Origin: Mesorhizobium silamurunense
Lineage (GTDB): Bacteria; Pseudomonadota; Alphaproteobacteria; Rhizobiales; Rhizobiaceae
Direction: 5' to 3'
Assembly (NCBI RefSeq): GCF_014843825.1
Contig: NZ_JHQR01000165.1
Location: forward strand, 1 to 37,126
Length of the DNA stretch: 37,126 bases
Positions 19,723 to 27,278 of this stretch are shown in pieces. Positions within the stretch are counted from its first letter, which is position 1, and each line of letters opens with the position of its first letter. A program made the position numbers and the translations under genes. The notes below the pieces were generated by a model that was given only the letters and a program-made list of their open reading frames with translations, was not told where the DNA came from and did not search any database.

Positions 19723-20561
19723 GGTCGGCGGCATTGGATCTGCCGGCGCAGGAGGCTGAGCAGGGCGCCTGGGCCGGCCGCAAGCGGTTCGCCGATGTCG
19801 GTGGACTCGATCTTGCCTATGTCGAGGTCGGCGGTTCGGAGCCGCCGCTCGTCCTGGTGCACGGCTTCACCGATACCAGCCGCAGTTTCTCGTTGCTGGC
19901 GCCGCATCTTTCCGGCCGGCGGCTGATCATGCCGGACCTGCGCGGCCATGGCGCTTCGCAGACGGGGAAGGGCTGCGCCGTTGCCGATTTCGCCGAAGAC
20001 ATTGCCGGGCTGATCCGGAGCCTGCGGCTCGCCCGGCCGGTCGTTGTCGGCCATTCGTTGGGTGGCATGGTCGCCATACAACTGGCCGCGCGTCATCCGG
20101 AACTGGTCGGGGGGCTGGTCGTCCTGGCCGGGACGCTAAAGGCAGATTTCGCGCCGTGCAATCCGCTGGTTGCCGGTGTGGCGGCACTGCGCGACCCGAT
20201 CTCGCCGACCGATCCGTTCTATGATTGGTGGCACGCCTGCGGGCCTGGCGTGCCGCAGGCCTTTCTTGCCGGCATCGCGAAAGACGCTTCGGCGATGCCT
20301 GCGGCCCGCTGGCGCGCCATCCTGGTAGAAATCCGCCGGACGGACTTGGGGGCCGCGGCGCGGGCCGTGCAGGCCCGGACGCTGATCATTGCGGGTACCG
20401 GCGATCCGCTCTTCGGCAAGGCACACCAGCAGGCTTTGGCTGAGGCGCTGGCCGGATCACGTCTCCTCTGGGCGAAGGATTGCGGTCACAACCCGCACTG
20501 GGAGGAGCCGGCCTTTATCGCCGACGCGATCGCCAGGATGTTGGAGAACGCGGAAGCGTGA
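19719..20561 (+). CDS. Alpha/beta hydrolase
   Basis: The 280-residue hydrolase has the oxyanion-hole segment LVHGFTDTSRSF, the nucleophile elbow GHSLGGM, the acid residue in IAGTGDPLFG, and the catalytic histidine in CGHNPHWEEP. These fit a serine esterase or related enzyme without a signal peptide. The GTG start overlaps the stop of the choX-like gene in the string GTGA, so translation should be coupled. This suggests action on the ligand or a precursor of the binding protein, for example a choline ester, but that is inference. Its stop codon is immediately adjacent to that of the convergent NIPSNAP gene. Confidence 0.86.
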   Translation: MRSAALDLPAQEAEQGAWAGRKRFADVGGLDLAYVEVGGSEPPLVLVHGFTDTSRSFSLLAPHLSGRRLIMPDLRGHGASQTGKGCAVADFAEDIAGLIRSLRLARPVVVGHSLGGMVAIQLAARHPELVGGLVVLAGTLKADFAPCNPLVAGVAALRDPISPTDPFYDWWHACGPGVPQAFLAGIAKDASAMPAARWRAILVEIRRTDLGAAARAVQARTLIIAGTGDPLFGKAHQQALAEALAGSRLLWAKDCGHNPHWEEPAFIADAIARMLENAEA

Positions 20562-21317
20562 TCACCTCAACAGCGATCGGGCCGTGGGCGTCAGGCGCAA
20601 CGTCTCGGCCGGCTTTGTGCGATCGGCCTGCGTGGTTTCGTGCGAAGCAGCGAGGGCGGCGCTGTAACGGGCATAGGCGGCTTCGTCATCGAAACCGGTG
20701 ACGCCGATGAAGACATTTTCGCCGGCTCGCACAGGCAGCCGCGGAAAGGTGTTTTCGGCATGCTCGCTGACGAAGGCGCCGAGCAGCCGTACGCCATTTG
20801 CCGTGAGTTGCGGAACCGCTTCCGCCAGGTACCCCCGGGCAAAGTCAGCTTCCATGCCCGGGCGCAAATGGTGATTCTGTATCTCAACAATGCCGTCTAA
20901 ATGACCATTCCGGCTTTTGTTTTCGGCTTCGCTCGCGGCCGGTCGTTTCAGTCCCGACAGGTTGAAGCCCGCGCCCTGCCATGCCGGCTTCAGAAGCAGC
21001 ACATCGTCGGAATCGATCATCGTCGCATTGGCGGCGTCGCGATGTTCGGCCCAGACCGGCCCTCCATAGAAGGCGGTGAGCGCGTTCTTCCTTGCCTCCA
21101 TGTTCTCAAAGCCGCGCAGCCAGACGAACATGTCGGGGCGGTCGAGATCGCGGAACTGGCCGATGACGGTCATGCCCGTGGCTTCCTGACTCTCGATGAA
21201 TTGCCGGTCGAAAAGCGGGACCAGCGTTTCGCGCCGGCCGGGCTTCAGCGTGTATTGGCGAAGTTCCACTACCGGCGAGGCAAGGCGAGGGGACGTGTCG
21301 TTTCGAGCGAAGTTCAT
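20562..21317 (-). CDS. NIPSNAP family protein (two-domain)
   Basis: The 251-residue protein contains two copies of the small NIPSNAP ferredoxin-like fold. The first begins VVELRQYTLKPGRRETLVPL and includes MFVWLRGFENM. The second begins IVEIQNHHLRPGMEADFA and includes VFIGVTGFDDEAAY. Family function is unknown in bacteria; members resemble antibiotic-monooxygenase-type dimers. The start at 21317 has TGGAG 7 bases upstream, while the open frame reaching 21764 runs through the operators and a repeat and is not the gene. It is divergent from a TetR gene and very probably controlled by it. Confidence 0.83.
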   Translation of the reverse strand: MNFARNDTSPRLASPVVELRQYTLKPGRRETLVPLFDRQFIESQEATGMTVIGQFRDLDRPDMFVWLRGFENMEARKNALTAFYGGPVWAEHRDAANATMIDSDDVLLLKPAWQGAGFNLSGLKRPAASEAENKSRNGHLDGIVEIQNHHLRPGMEADFARGYLAEAVPQLTANGVRLLGAFVSEHAENTFPRLPVRAGENVFIGVTGFDDEAAYARYSAALAASHETTQADRTKPAETLRLTPTARSLLR

Positions 21318-21328
21318 TGCCGACTCCA

Positions 21329-21380
21329 AAACAGGATGATCATCCTGTTTATAAACAGACCGGTTGCCCTGTTTTGTCAA
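21329..21380 (-). promoter_or_regulatory. NIPSNAP gene promoter with two AAACAG-N10-CTGTTT operators
   Basis: Two 22-base sites share the form AAACAG-N10-CTGTTT. The first (21329-21350) is a perfect 22-base palindrome centred on GATC. The second (21353-21374) has conserved outer arms only. Centres are 24 bp apart. On the minus strand a -35 element TTGACA occupies 21380-21375, and the second operator lies between it and a TTTATA-like -10. A bound TetR dimer would therefore block the NIPSNAP promoter. The symmetry is seen directly. The regulator is assumed to be the divergent TetR gene. Confidence 0.75.
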
Positions 21381-21398
21381 TCTGATATCTTTCCTTTT

Positions 21399-21538
21399 CC
21401 TTCTCCCCTTGTGGGAGAAGGGGGATTGGCGCGCAGCGCCAAGTCGGATGAGGGGTGCTGGACGGATCGCCGTCTTTGCCAAGCTGGAGCACCCCGCCTT
21501 CACTTCGTTCAGGCACCTTCTCCCACAAGGGGAGAAGG
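21399..21538. repeat. Palindromic intergenic repeat, family A copy 2
   Basis: A 140-base element with perfect 25-base inverted ends (CCTTCTCCCCTTGTGGGAGA and onward at the left, its reverse complement at 21514-21538). The core repeats GGGGTGCTGGACGGATCGCC in the same orientation as copy 1 at 15504-15649. It lies between the operators (21329-21374) and the TetR start. Its right end, GGGGAGAAGGGG, runs straight into the TetR ribosome-binding site. Confidence 0.9.
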
Positions 21539-21548
21539 GGAGATGGCG

Positions 21549-22208
21549 ATGCGCAAGAAACGCACCAACGACCCCGAAGGCATGCGCCGCCGCGTGCTCG
21601 ACGTGGCGGAAGACGCTTTCCAGGCGCGCGGCTATCACGCCTCCAGCCTCGGCGATCTGATGGCGGCGGCCGGCGTTACCGGCGGGGCGCTGCACCACCA
21701 TTTCCCGACCAAGAAGGCGCTGGCGCTGGCGGTGATCGAGGAGCGCGTGGCGGCAGCGGTTCAAGAGACCTGGGTCGAGCCGGTCTTGGCGGCACCCTCG
21801 GCTCGCGAAGGGGTTCGCACAGTATTTGAAGCGGTTGCGGCGGAGCTCGAGCAGCAGGGCTATGTGCGCGGCTGCCCGCTCAACAACCTAGCGCATGAGC
21901 TGTCGCTCGCCGATGCCGATTTTCGTATTGCGCTGGCCGACATCTTCGCCGGCTGGCGGCGGGCAATCGCCGACAAGGTGCGCGCCGACCAAGAGACTGG
22001 CGGGGAGGGCGGCACCGATCCGGATCGCTTCGCGGCGCTCGCCGTCGCCGCCTATTCCGGCGCCATGTCGATTGCCAAGACGGCGCAGGATGCCGGTGTG
22101 TTGCGGGAGTGCTTGGCGGGGCTGGAGCGGGTCGAGCCCCCGCCATCACAGCACGGTTCGGCGGCCAGGCGACGCCGCAAGGTGTTGCGGCGGCAGACCA
22201 TCCGCTGA
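21549..22208 (+). CDS. TetR family regulator
   Basis: The 219-residue protein has a TetR DNA-binding domain (MRRRVLDVAEDAFQARGYHA, SLGDLMAAAGVTGGALHHHF at about residues 36-55). Its ligand domain has the GCPLNNLAHELS stretch found in a subgroup of TetR proteins. The C-terminal tail is strongly basic (RRRRKVLRRQ). Two ATGs (21543, 21549) are in frame; GGGGAG directly abuts the first and is 6 bases from the second, so 21549 is preferred. The likely target is the divergent NIPSNAP gene. Its promoter must read through, or lie inside, the palindromic repeat. Confidence 0.86.
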   Translation: MRKKRTNDPEGMRRRVLDVAEDAFQARGYHASSLGDLMAAAGVTGGALHHHFPTKKALALAVIEERVAAAVQETWVEPVLAAPSAREGVRTVFEAVAAELEQQGYVRGCPLNNLAHELSLADADFRIALADIFAGWRRAIADKVRADQETGGEGGTDPDRFAALAVAAYSGAMSIAKTAQDAGVLRECLAGLERVEPPPSQHGSAARRRRKVLRRQTIR

Positions 22209-22266
22209 CGCCGGCGGGACCGAGGCGGGTGCAAAGGATCGCCTCGTCGATGCCGTAAAGTCGGCC

Positions 22267-22860
22267 TCACTCCTTCAGCGGCTCGATCGTCTCGAATCCC
22301 ACTTCGCTCTGGGCGCTCGTGCTCTCGTCGTATCGCCGCGCCAGCACCGCTTGCAGGTCGGGCGAATAGAGCGCGGTGAAGCTGTCGATCACCGCGCCGG
22401 AATCGCCGGTCAGCGTCTCGTTCACCGCCAGCACGTTGTATTTGCAGTCGCCCAGTTTGTAGGTCTCCTTGCCCTTGACGGCGAGCGCCAGCGTCTCGGT
22501 GCTCTTCGGCGCCTTCTTCGACGAGAGCCGCACGAACTCGGTCTTGCTCTTGGCGCCCGCCTTGAGCGGAAACAGTTTCTTGAGGTCGCCGAGCGGGATC
22601 ATCGACAGCCGGCCGGTGTCGCTGTCGCGGAACACCTCGACCAGCCCGCCATAGAGATATTGCGTCTGCGGCGACTGCGACTGGTAGTTGTTGGCGACCG
22701 CGACCATGCCGCCCGGCGCCGGCCGGAACTCGCTGCGGATGCCGCGCTTCTCCAGCACGAAGCCGGCCTTGGCGGATTTGGCGTCGACGCAGTCGGCCGC
22801 CTCAGCGGTGCCGGCGAGTGCAAGCATGGCGAGCGCCATGCCGGTCGTCATGGGTTTCAT
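22267..22860 (-). CDS. Secreted protein of unknown function
   Basis: The 197-residue product has a clear signal peptide (MKPMTTGMALAMLALAGTAE, cleavage near AEA-ADC). The mature part has two cysteines (in ADCVDAKSAK and GDCKYNVLAV), which could form a disulfide, and a mostly beta-type sequence with no enzyme motif I recognise. It is rich in lysine and serine in the middle (GAKSKTEFVRLSSKKAPKS). A good site (AGGGGAGAAAGGC) precedes the ATG. It stands alone between the TetR gene and the phosphoesterase. Confidence 0.8.
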   Translation of the reverse strand: MKPMTTGMALAMLALAGTAEAADCVDAKSAKAGFVLEKRGIRSEFRPAPGGMVAVANNYQSQSPQTQYLYGGLVEVFRDSDTGRLSMIPLGDLKKLFPLKAGAKSKTEFVRLSSKKAPKSTETLALAVKGKETYKLGDCKYNVLAVNETLTGDSGAVIDSFTALYSPDLQAVLARRYDESTSAQSEVGFETIEPLKE

Positions 22861-23010
22861 GCCTTTCTCCCCTGGATGCGTTCTGGAAGGAATGACAGAG
22901 CCTCACCGCGCTGTCGACCCAAGTGCCCTTCACGATTCAACCATGGCTTGAAAAGTCTATGGGCCGCCGATCTGGACGATCCGGCGCTGAAAATGTTCAA
23001 TCGAGCGATG

Positions 23011-24141
23011 ATGAATCGCCTGTCCTCGGCATTGTTGTCCCGCCGCGATTTCCTGGCTCGGGCGGCTGGCCTTGCCGCGACTTGCGTTTTGCCTGGCGCC
23101 GCCTTCGCTCAGACCGGCCGGCGCATCCAACCGATCGACGCCACCTTCCTGTTCATCGCCGATATCCATGCCTGTCGCATGGCGAGCGGCTTGAGCCCGC
23201 ATTGCGAGCAGGAGGGCAAGACCGACGCTGCATTGCTGCGTAATGTGGCGGCACTCAACGCAATCGACGACAAGGAGTGGCCGACCGAGATCAACGGCGC
23301 GGCCACCGGCCTGCGCTCGGCGGGCAGGCGCATCGGCACGCCGCTCGGCCTCGTCACCGGCGGCGACATCACTGACGACGGCGGCGGCCAGATCACGCTG
23401 CCGAGCGAGGGCACGCAACTTCTGCAGTTCAGCCAGCGCTATCAGCAAGGCATCGGCCCTGATCGCGTGCATATCCCGGTCTATGTCGGGCTTGGCAACC
23501 ACGATCTCGACCAGAATGGACCGAAGCGCCATGTCGACTGGTACCGCCGCGAGATGCGCGATTATGTCGAGGTCAACCATCGCCCCGGCATCTTCTTCAA
23601 ACCGCCGGTGCCGGCGACCAACTACGATGTCGGCACCGACTGCTATTCCTGGGATTGGGGTGGCCTGCATCTCGTTCAGACGCATCGCTTCGCAGGCGAC
23701 ACCGGCCATGGCGCGATAAGCAGCCTGTCCTGGCTCAAGCAGGATCTGGCGACCTATGCCGGCGACGGCCGTCCGGTGGTCCTCTTCCAGCATTATGGCT
23801 GGGACACCTTCTCCGTCGAGCGCTGGGATCCGGTGAAACGCACCTATGACGACGACGGCGCCGGCCGGCCGCACTGGTGGGGCGAGGCCGACCGCCAGGC
23901 GCTCATCGCCGCGCTGAAGGGCTACAATGTGATCGCGATTTTCCACGGCCATCAGCACGCAGCGCCGATGATCTACCAGCGCGACGGGCTCGATCTCGTC
24001 AAGCCGAAGGCCGCCTTTATGGGCGGCTTCGCGCTGGCGCGCGTGACCGACGACCACATGGACGTGGTCCTGGGCGAGGCGGCTGGAGACCACGGCGAGG
24101 TCGTCTTCACCAATGCCTTTGCAAAGACGTTTGAGGCGTGA
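23011..24141 (+). CDS. Tat-exported metallophosphoesterase (calcineurin-like)
   Basis: The 376-residue protein starts with a twin-arginine signal (LSRRDFLARAAGLAATCVLP, cleavage near AFA-QTG). The metal-binding motifs of calcineurin-like phosphoesterases appear in order: IADIHAC (D-x-H), VTGGDITDDG (G-D), GLGNHDLD (G-N-H-D), LFQHYGWD, and FHGHQHAAP (G-H-x-H). It should fold with its two metal ions in the cytoplasm and act outside it. The substrate could be a phosphodiester or nucleotide; it is not decided by sequence. Alternative ATGs at 22993 and 23008 are in the same frame; the chosen one gives a normal Tat n-region. Confidence 0.85.
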   Translation: MNRLSSALLSRRDFLARAAGLAATCVLPGAAFAQTGRRIQPIDATFLFIADIHACRMASGLSPHCEQEGKTDAALLRNVAALNAIDDKEWPTEINGAATGLRSAGRRIGTPLGLVTGGDITDDGGGQITLPSEGTQLLQFSQRYQQGIGPDRVHIPVYVGLGNHDLDQNGPKRHVDWYRREMRDYVEVNHRPGIFFKPPVPATNYDVGTDCYSWDWGGLHLVQTHRFAGDTGHGAISSLSWLKQDLATYAGDGRPVVLFQHYGWDTFSVERWDPVKRTYDDDGAGRPHWWGEADRQALIAALKGYNVIAIFHGHQHAAPMIYQRDGLDLVKPKAAFMGGFALARVTDDHMDVVLGEAAGDHGEVVFTNAFAKTFEA

Positions 24142-24158
24142 GCGCGACGGCTTGCAAA

Positions 24159-24335
24159 TCACATCGCCTTTTTGCACATGGCCTTCATATCGCCACAGGC
24201 CTTCTGCACCTTGCCCGTGGCCTTGTCCGCCATGCCCTTGATCTGCATCGGACGGTTTCCTGTAGCCTTGCCTAGGGTCTGCAGGACCGAGCCTCTGATC
24301 TGCTTGGCGAGACCCGCAATCTGGTCCATGTTCAT
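24159..24335 (-). CDS. CsbD-like small stress protein
   Basis: The 58-residue protein (MNMDQIAGLAKQIRGSVLQT at the start, then GKATGNRPMQIKGMADKATG) matches the short CsbD pattern of repeated basic helices found in general-stress proteins. No reaction is known for this family. Several ATGs are close together (24338, 24335, 24329), with GGGAG and GGAG upstream, so the start is uncertain by a few residues. It ends with CKKAM, which includes a cysteine unusual in CsbD. It is convergent with the phosphoesterase gene. Confidence 0.72.
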   Translation of the reverse strand: MNMDQIAGLAKQIRGSVLQTLGKATGNRPMQIKGMADKATGKVQKACGDMKAMCKKAM

Positions 24336-24508
24336 CATCTCCGCATCTCCCGGAGATTCAATCGCCAACAAAACGTGCTGATGGGTGTCCGGGTTCCGCG
24401 TGGTCGAGTTGGGTTCGCGAGTAGTGTGGCGAGGGAACAGACATACGCCCAGCGAAGGATTTGTCGGCCGCTGCGCGATCATTAGGTGGCATCAAATCGG
24501 GGAACGCA

Positions 24509-25168
24509 TTGCCTGACTTCACTCTGTTCATCGGCAACAAATGCTTTTCGTCCTGGTCGCTTAGGCCCTGGGTGGCGATGCGGCAGCTGGAAATCCCCTT
24601 CGAGGAAAGCTTCGTGCGGCTGCGCACGCCCGACACCGCGGCCAACCTCGCTAAGATTTCGCCGACAGGACTGGTGCCGGTCCTGAATCATAATGGCAGG
24701 ATCGTCTGGGAAACCCTTGCCATCCTTGAATATCTGGCCGACCTTTTTCCGGAGAAGAAACTGTGGCCGGACGATCTCGGCGCCCGTGCCTTGGCGCGTT
24801 CGGTGGCGACCGAGATGCATTCCGGCTTCCGCGAGGTCCGCTATGGCTGGCCGATGAATCTGCGCCGGCCGAAGGGCCATAAGCCGCTCGATGCCGAGGG
24901 CGAGGCGCAGCGGGCGCGCATCGAGGCGATCTGGCGGCAATGCCGCGAGCAATATGGCCAGGGCGGCCCGTTCCTGTTCGGCCATTTCACCGCCGCCGAT
25001 GCCATGTATGCGCCCGTCGTCACCCGCTTCGACACCTATGGCGGCGCGCTCACGCCCGTCACCCGCGCCTATGTCGATGCTGTGCTGGCGACGCCGGCAA
25101 TGCGGCATTGGTACGCGGAGGCCGCCAGGGAACCTTGGCCGGAGCCGGGCCCGCACGAGCAGGATTAG
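24509..25168 (+). CDS. Glutathione S-transferase family protein
   Basis: The 219-residue protein begins PDFTLFIGNKCFSSWSLRPW after its start codon, the thioredoxin-like N-terminal domain of a GST with SxWS in place of a catalytic tyrosine. The SPTGLVPVL (cis-proline) and WETLAILEYLADLFPEK segments bind glutathione, and the helical C-terminal domain includes GPFLFGHFTAADAMYAPVV. The start is a TTG at 24509 because GGGGA lies 6 bases upstream and the product then has the family's usual beginning. It is followed by an SDR gene after a 116-base gap. Confidence 0.88.
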   Translation: MPDFTLFIGNKCFSSWSLRPWVAMRQLEIPFEESFVRLRTPDTAANLAKISPTGLVPVLNHNGRIVWETLAILEYLADLFPEKKLWPDDLGARALARSVATEMHSGFREVRYGWPMNLRRPKGHKPLDAEGEAQRARIEAIWRQCREQYGQGGPFLFGHFTAADAMYAPVVTRFDTYGGALTPVTRAYVDAVLATPAMRHWYAEAAREPWPEPGPHEQD

Positions 25169-25284
25169 AGCAATTCCAGGGCGCAGCGGTTTTGGCTGCA
25201 ACTGCGTCAACTGCTCTGATGGCAGACTTCAAGAACGGGCTGCGCGGCCTATGTGGGGGGAAGGCGGGCACTTGGAGAAATCTC

Positions 25285-26040
25285 ATGACATCCGCAAATT
25301 CCTCCCTCTCGGGTAAGGTCGCACTCGTCACCGGCGCCTCATCCGGCATCGGCGAAGCGACGGCCGCCGCACTTGCAGCCGCCGGCGCGAAGGTGGCCGT
25401 CGCCGCCCGCCGCATCGATCGCCTCGCGACGCTGGTCAGCCGTATCGAGAAGGCCGGCGGCACCGCGCTCGCCATCGAAGCCGACATCGCCAAGGGTGGC
25501 GACTTCACCGCTATGGTCGACAAGGTCGTTTCCGAATGGGACCGGCTCGACATCCTCGTCAACAATGCCGGCGTCATGCTGCTTGCGCCCGCGGCGGAAG
25601 CCGATCTGGACGACTGGCGCCGCATGATCGAGCTCAACCTGATCGGCCTAATGGGGACCACCAAGGCAGCGCTGCCACATCTCAAGGCTGCCAAGGGCCA
25701 TGTCGTCAACGTCTCATCGGTGGCCGGCCGCGTCGCCAACCCCGGCGCCAGCGGCTATGCGGCGACCAAGTTCGGCGTCGTCGCCTTCTCGGAGTCGCTG
25801 CGCCGCGAGATTTATGCCGACAAGGTGCGTGTCACCGTCATCGAGCCCGGCCTGGTGCGCACCGAGCTTGGCGACCACATCACCAACGAGGAGTTCAAGG
25901 CCGGTTTAGAGCACCGTCTCGCCACGATGGAAGCACTGACCGCCGAGGATATCGCAAACGCCATCCTCTATGCCGTGAGCCAGCCGCCGCGCGTCAACGT
26001 CAACGAGATTCTTATCCGTCCGACCGACCAGGAGCGCTGA
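25285..26040 (+). CDS. Short-chain dehydrogenase/reductase (SDR family)
   Basis: The 251-residue NAD(P)-dependent enzyme has the cofactor motif TGASSGIG at residues 16-23, NNAGVMLL, the catalytic serine in VNVSSVAGRV, the tyrosine and lysine in SGYAATKFG, and the classical PGLVRTEL loop. The C-terminal part (VSQPPRVNVNEILIRPTDQ) is typical of the YdfG/serine-dehydrogenase-like group, which often acts on 3-hydroxy acids. The ATG at 25285 follows TTGGAGAAATCTC. The frame extends upstream into the GST gene but without a start signal. Confidence 0.9.
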   Translation: MTSANSSLSGKVALVTGASSGIGEATAAALAAAGAKVAVAARRIDRLATLVSRIEKAGGTALAIEADIAKGGDFTAMVDKVVSEWDRLDILVNNAGVMLLAPAAEADLDDWRRMIELNLIGLMGTTKAALPHLKAAKGHVVNVSSVAGRVANPGASGYAATKFGVVAFSESLRREIYADKVRVTVIEPGLVRTELGDHITNEEFKAGLEHRLATMEALTAEDIANAILYAVSQPPRVNVNEILIRPTDQER

Positions 26041-26077
26041 GCCATCGAGGAATACGTAGGATGCCGGTTGAGGACAA

Positions 26078-26126
26078 TTGACCGGCACCATATTTCGGCA
26101 TAATACGTAACCAAATGGATACGCAT
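26078..26126 (+). promoter_or_regulatory. Sigma-70-type promoter and overlapping operator of the arsR operon
   Basis: A near-consensus pair, TTGACC (26078-26083) and TAATAC (26101-26106), is separated by exactly 17 bases. An inverted repeat ATACGTAACC-AAAT-GGATACGCAT (26103-26126; 8 of 10 arm positions match) overlaps the -10 and the expected start of transcription. The ATG of the ArsR gene is at 26128, so the transcript would have a very short leader. This layout fits self-repression by the ArsR protein. Confidence 0.78.
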
Positions 26127-26127
26127 C

Positions 26128-26448
26128 ATGCCGCAGGCTGAGCAGGACCGTTCCGTCTTCCGCGCCATCGCCGACCCGACGCGGCGCGCAATCCTCGACC
26201 GACTGCGGCGGGGGCCGGCGCCGGTCAACGAGCTGGCCTCCGCCTTCTCGCAGAGCCGTCCGGCCATTTCCAAGCATCTGAGGATCCTGCGCGAGCTCAA
26301 CGTCGTCTCCGAGCAACGGCGAGGCCGCCAGCGCGTCTACCGGCTGGAGCCCGCCGAGTTGAAGGATGTCGCCGACTGGATCCTGCCCTACCGCGACTTC
26401 TGGCAGCAAAGCCTCGGCAATCTGAAATCCTATCTGGAGGACGAGTGA
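26128..26448 (+). CDS. ArsR family transcriptional regulator (metal-independent type)
   Basis: The 106-residue protein has the ArsR winged helix-turn-helix: FRAIADPTRRAILDRLRRGP, then PVNELASAFSQSRPAISKHL, then LRELNVVSEQRRGRQRVYRL. The usual metal-binding ELCVCDL cysteines are absent, as in the subgroup paired with SRPBCC/AHSA1 proteins. The downstream gene is of exactly that type and overlaps it by one base (TGATG). It probably represses its own operon through the operator at 26103-26126. The ligand is unknown. Confidence 0.9.
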   Translation: MPQAEQDRSVFRAIADPTRRAILDRLRRGPAPVNELASAFSQSRPAISKHLRILRELNVVSEQRRGRQRVYRLEPAELKDVADWILPYRDFWQQSLGNLKSYLEDE

Positions 26449-27227
26449 TGGCGAGCAATGACAGGCCGCGTGCGATCGCGGACGTTTCGGCGGGCACAAT
26501 CCTCGCCACGGTGACGATAGCGGTTCCACCTAAGCGCGTCTTTCGCGCCATCACCGCCGAGGATCAGATCCCCCTCTGGTGGGGCGCGGACAACATGTAC
26601 CGGACGACGAAACATACCGCCGATGTCCGGCCGGGTGGCGCCTGGCGCTCGGAAGGCAAGGGCGCTGACGGCCAAGACTTCCATGTCGGCGGCGAATATC
26701 TCGAGGTTGCGCCACCGCATCGCCTGGTGATGACCTGGATAGCGCCGTGGGACGGCGACAATGTCACGACTGTGACTTACACGCTGGAGCCGGTCGAGAA
26801 CGGCACGCGGCTGACGCTGCGCCACGACGGCTTCGGCTCGCGCAAAGATTCCTGCCGCGACCACGGCTCAGGCTGGGAGCGTGTGTTGGGCTGGCTCGGC
26901 GACTTCCTCGCCAAGGAGACCGCTGCCAAGCCGCTTTCGGTCTATCATTGCCGCTTGATCCCGCCGCGTCCCGACTTCGCCTTCACCCTGACGGACGAGG
27001 AGCGGGCGCTGATGAACGCGCATGCCGACTATCTGCGCGGCCAGCTTCGTGCTGGCACGATGATGCTGGCCGGTCCCGTCGCCGATCCCGCCGGGCCCTG
27101 GGGCCTGTTGATCCTGCGCGTCGGCAGCGAGGCCGAGGCCAAGGCGGTGACCGACGGTGACCCAGTATCGCGTTCGGGCCGCGGCTTCCGCTATGAAATC
27201 CTGCCGATGATGAGCACCATCATGTAG
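26448..27227 (+). CDS. SRPBCC (AHSA1-type) and YciI-type fusion protein
   Basis: The 259-residue product joins two domains. Residues 15 to about 150 are an SRPBCC/AHSA1 ligand-binding fold: TVTIAVPPKRVFRAITAEDQ, WWGADNMYRT, VRPGGAWRSE, then GTRLTLRHDGFGS. Residues from about 160 to the end resemble YciI: SVYHCRLIPPRPDFAFTLTD, LMNAHADYLRGQLRAGTMML, AGPVADPAGPWGLLI. The YciI-type histidine in NAHADYL is present. The ATG overlaps the ArsR stop and follows GGAGG at 7 bases. YciI domains are often fused to others, but the joint function here is unknown. Confidence 0.84.
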   Translation: MASNDRPRAIADVSAGTILATVTIAVPPKRVFRAITAEDQIPLWWGADNMYRTTKHTADVRPGGAWRSEGKGADGQDFHVGGEYLEVAPPHRLVMTWIAPWDGDNVTTVTYTLEPVENGTRLTLRHDGFGSRKDSCRDHGSGWERVLGWLGDFLAKETAAKPLSVYHCRLIPPRPDFAFTLTDEERALMNAHADYLRGQLRAGTMMLAGPVADPAGPWGLLILRVGSEAEAKAVTDGDPVSRSGRGFRYEILPMMSTIM

Positions 27228-27239
27228 GGCCCAATAGAA

Positions 27240-27278
27240 AACGCCTCTCGCGCTTTTTACGGCGCGGGAGGCGTCTTT
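27240..27278 (+). terminator. Rho-independent terminator of the arsR operon
   Basis: The inverted pair ACGCCTC...GAGGCGT (27241-27247 with about 27268-27274), extended by CGCGC pairing towards the loop, is followed by CTTTTG. It lies 12 bases after the stop codon of the fusion gene. Confidence 0.78.
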
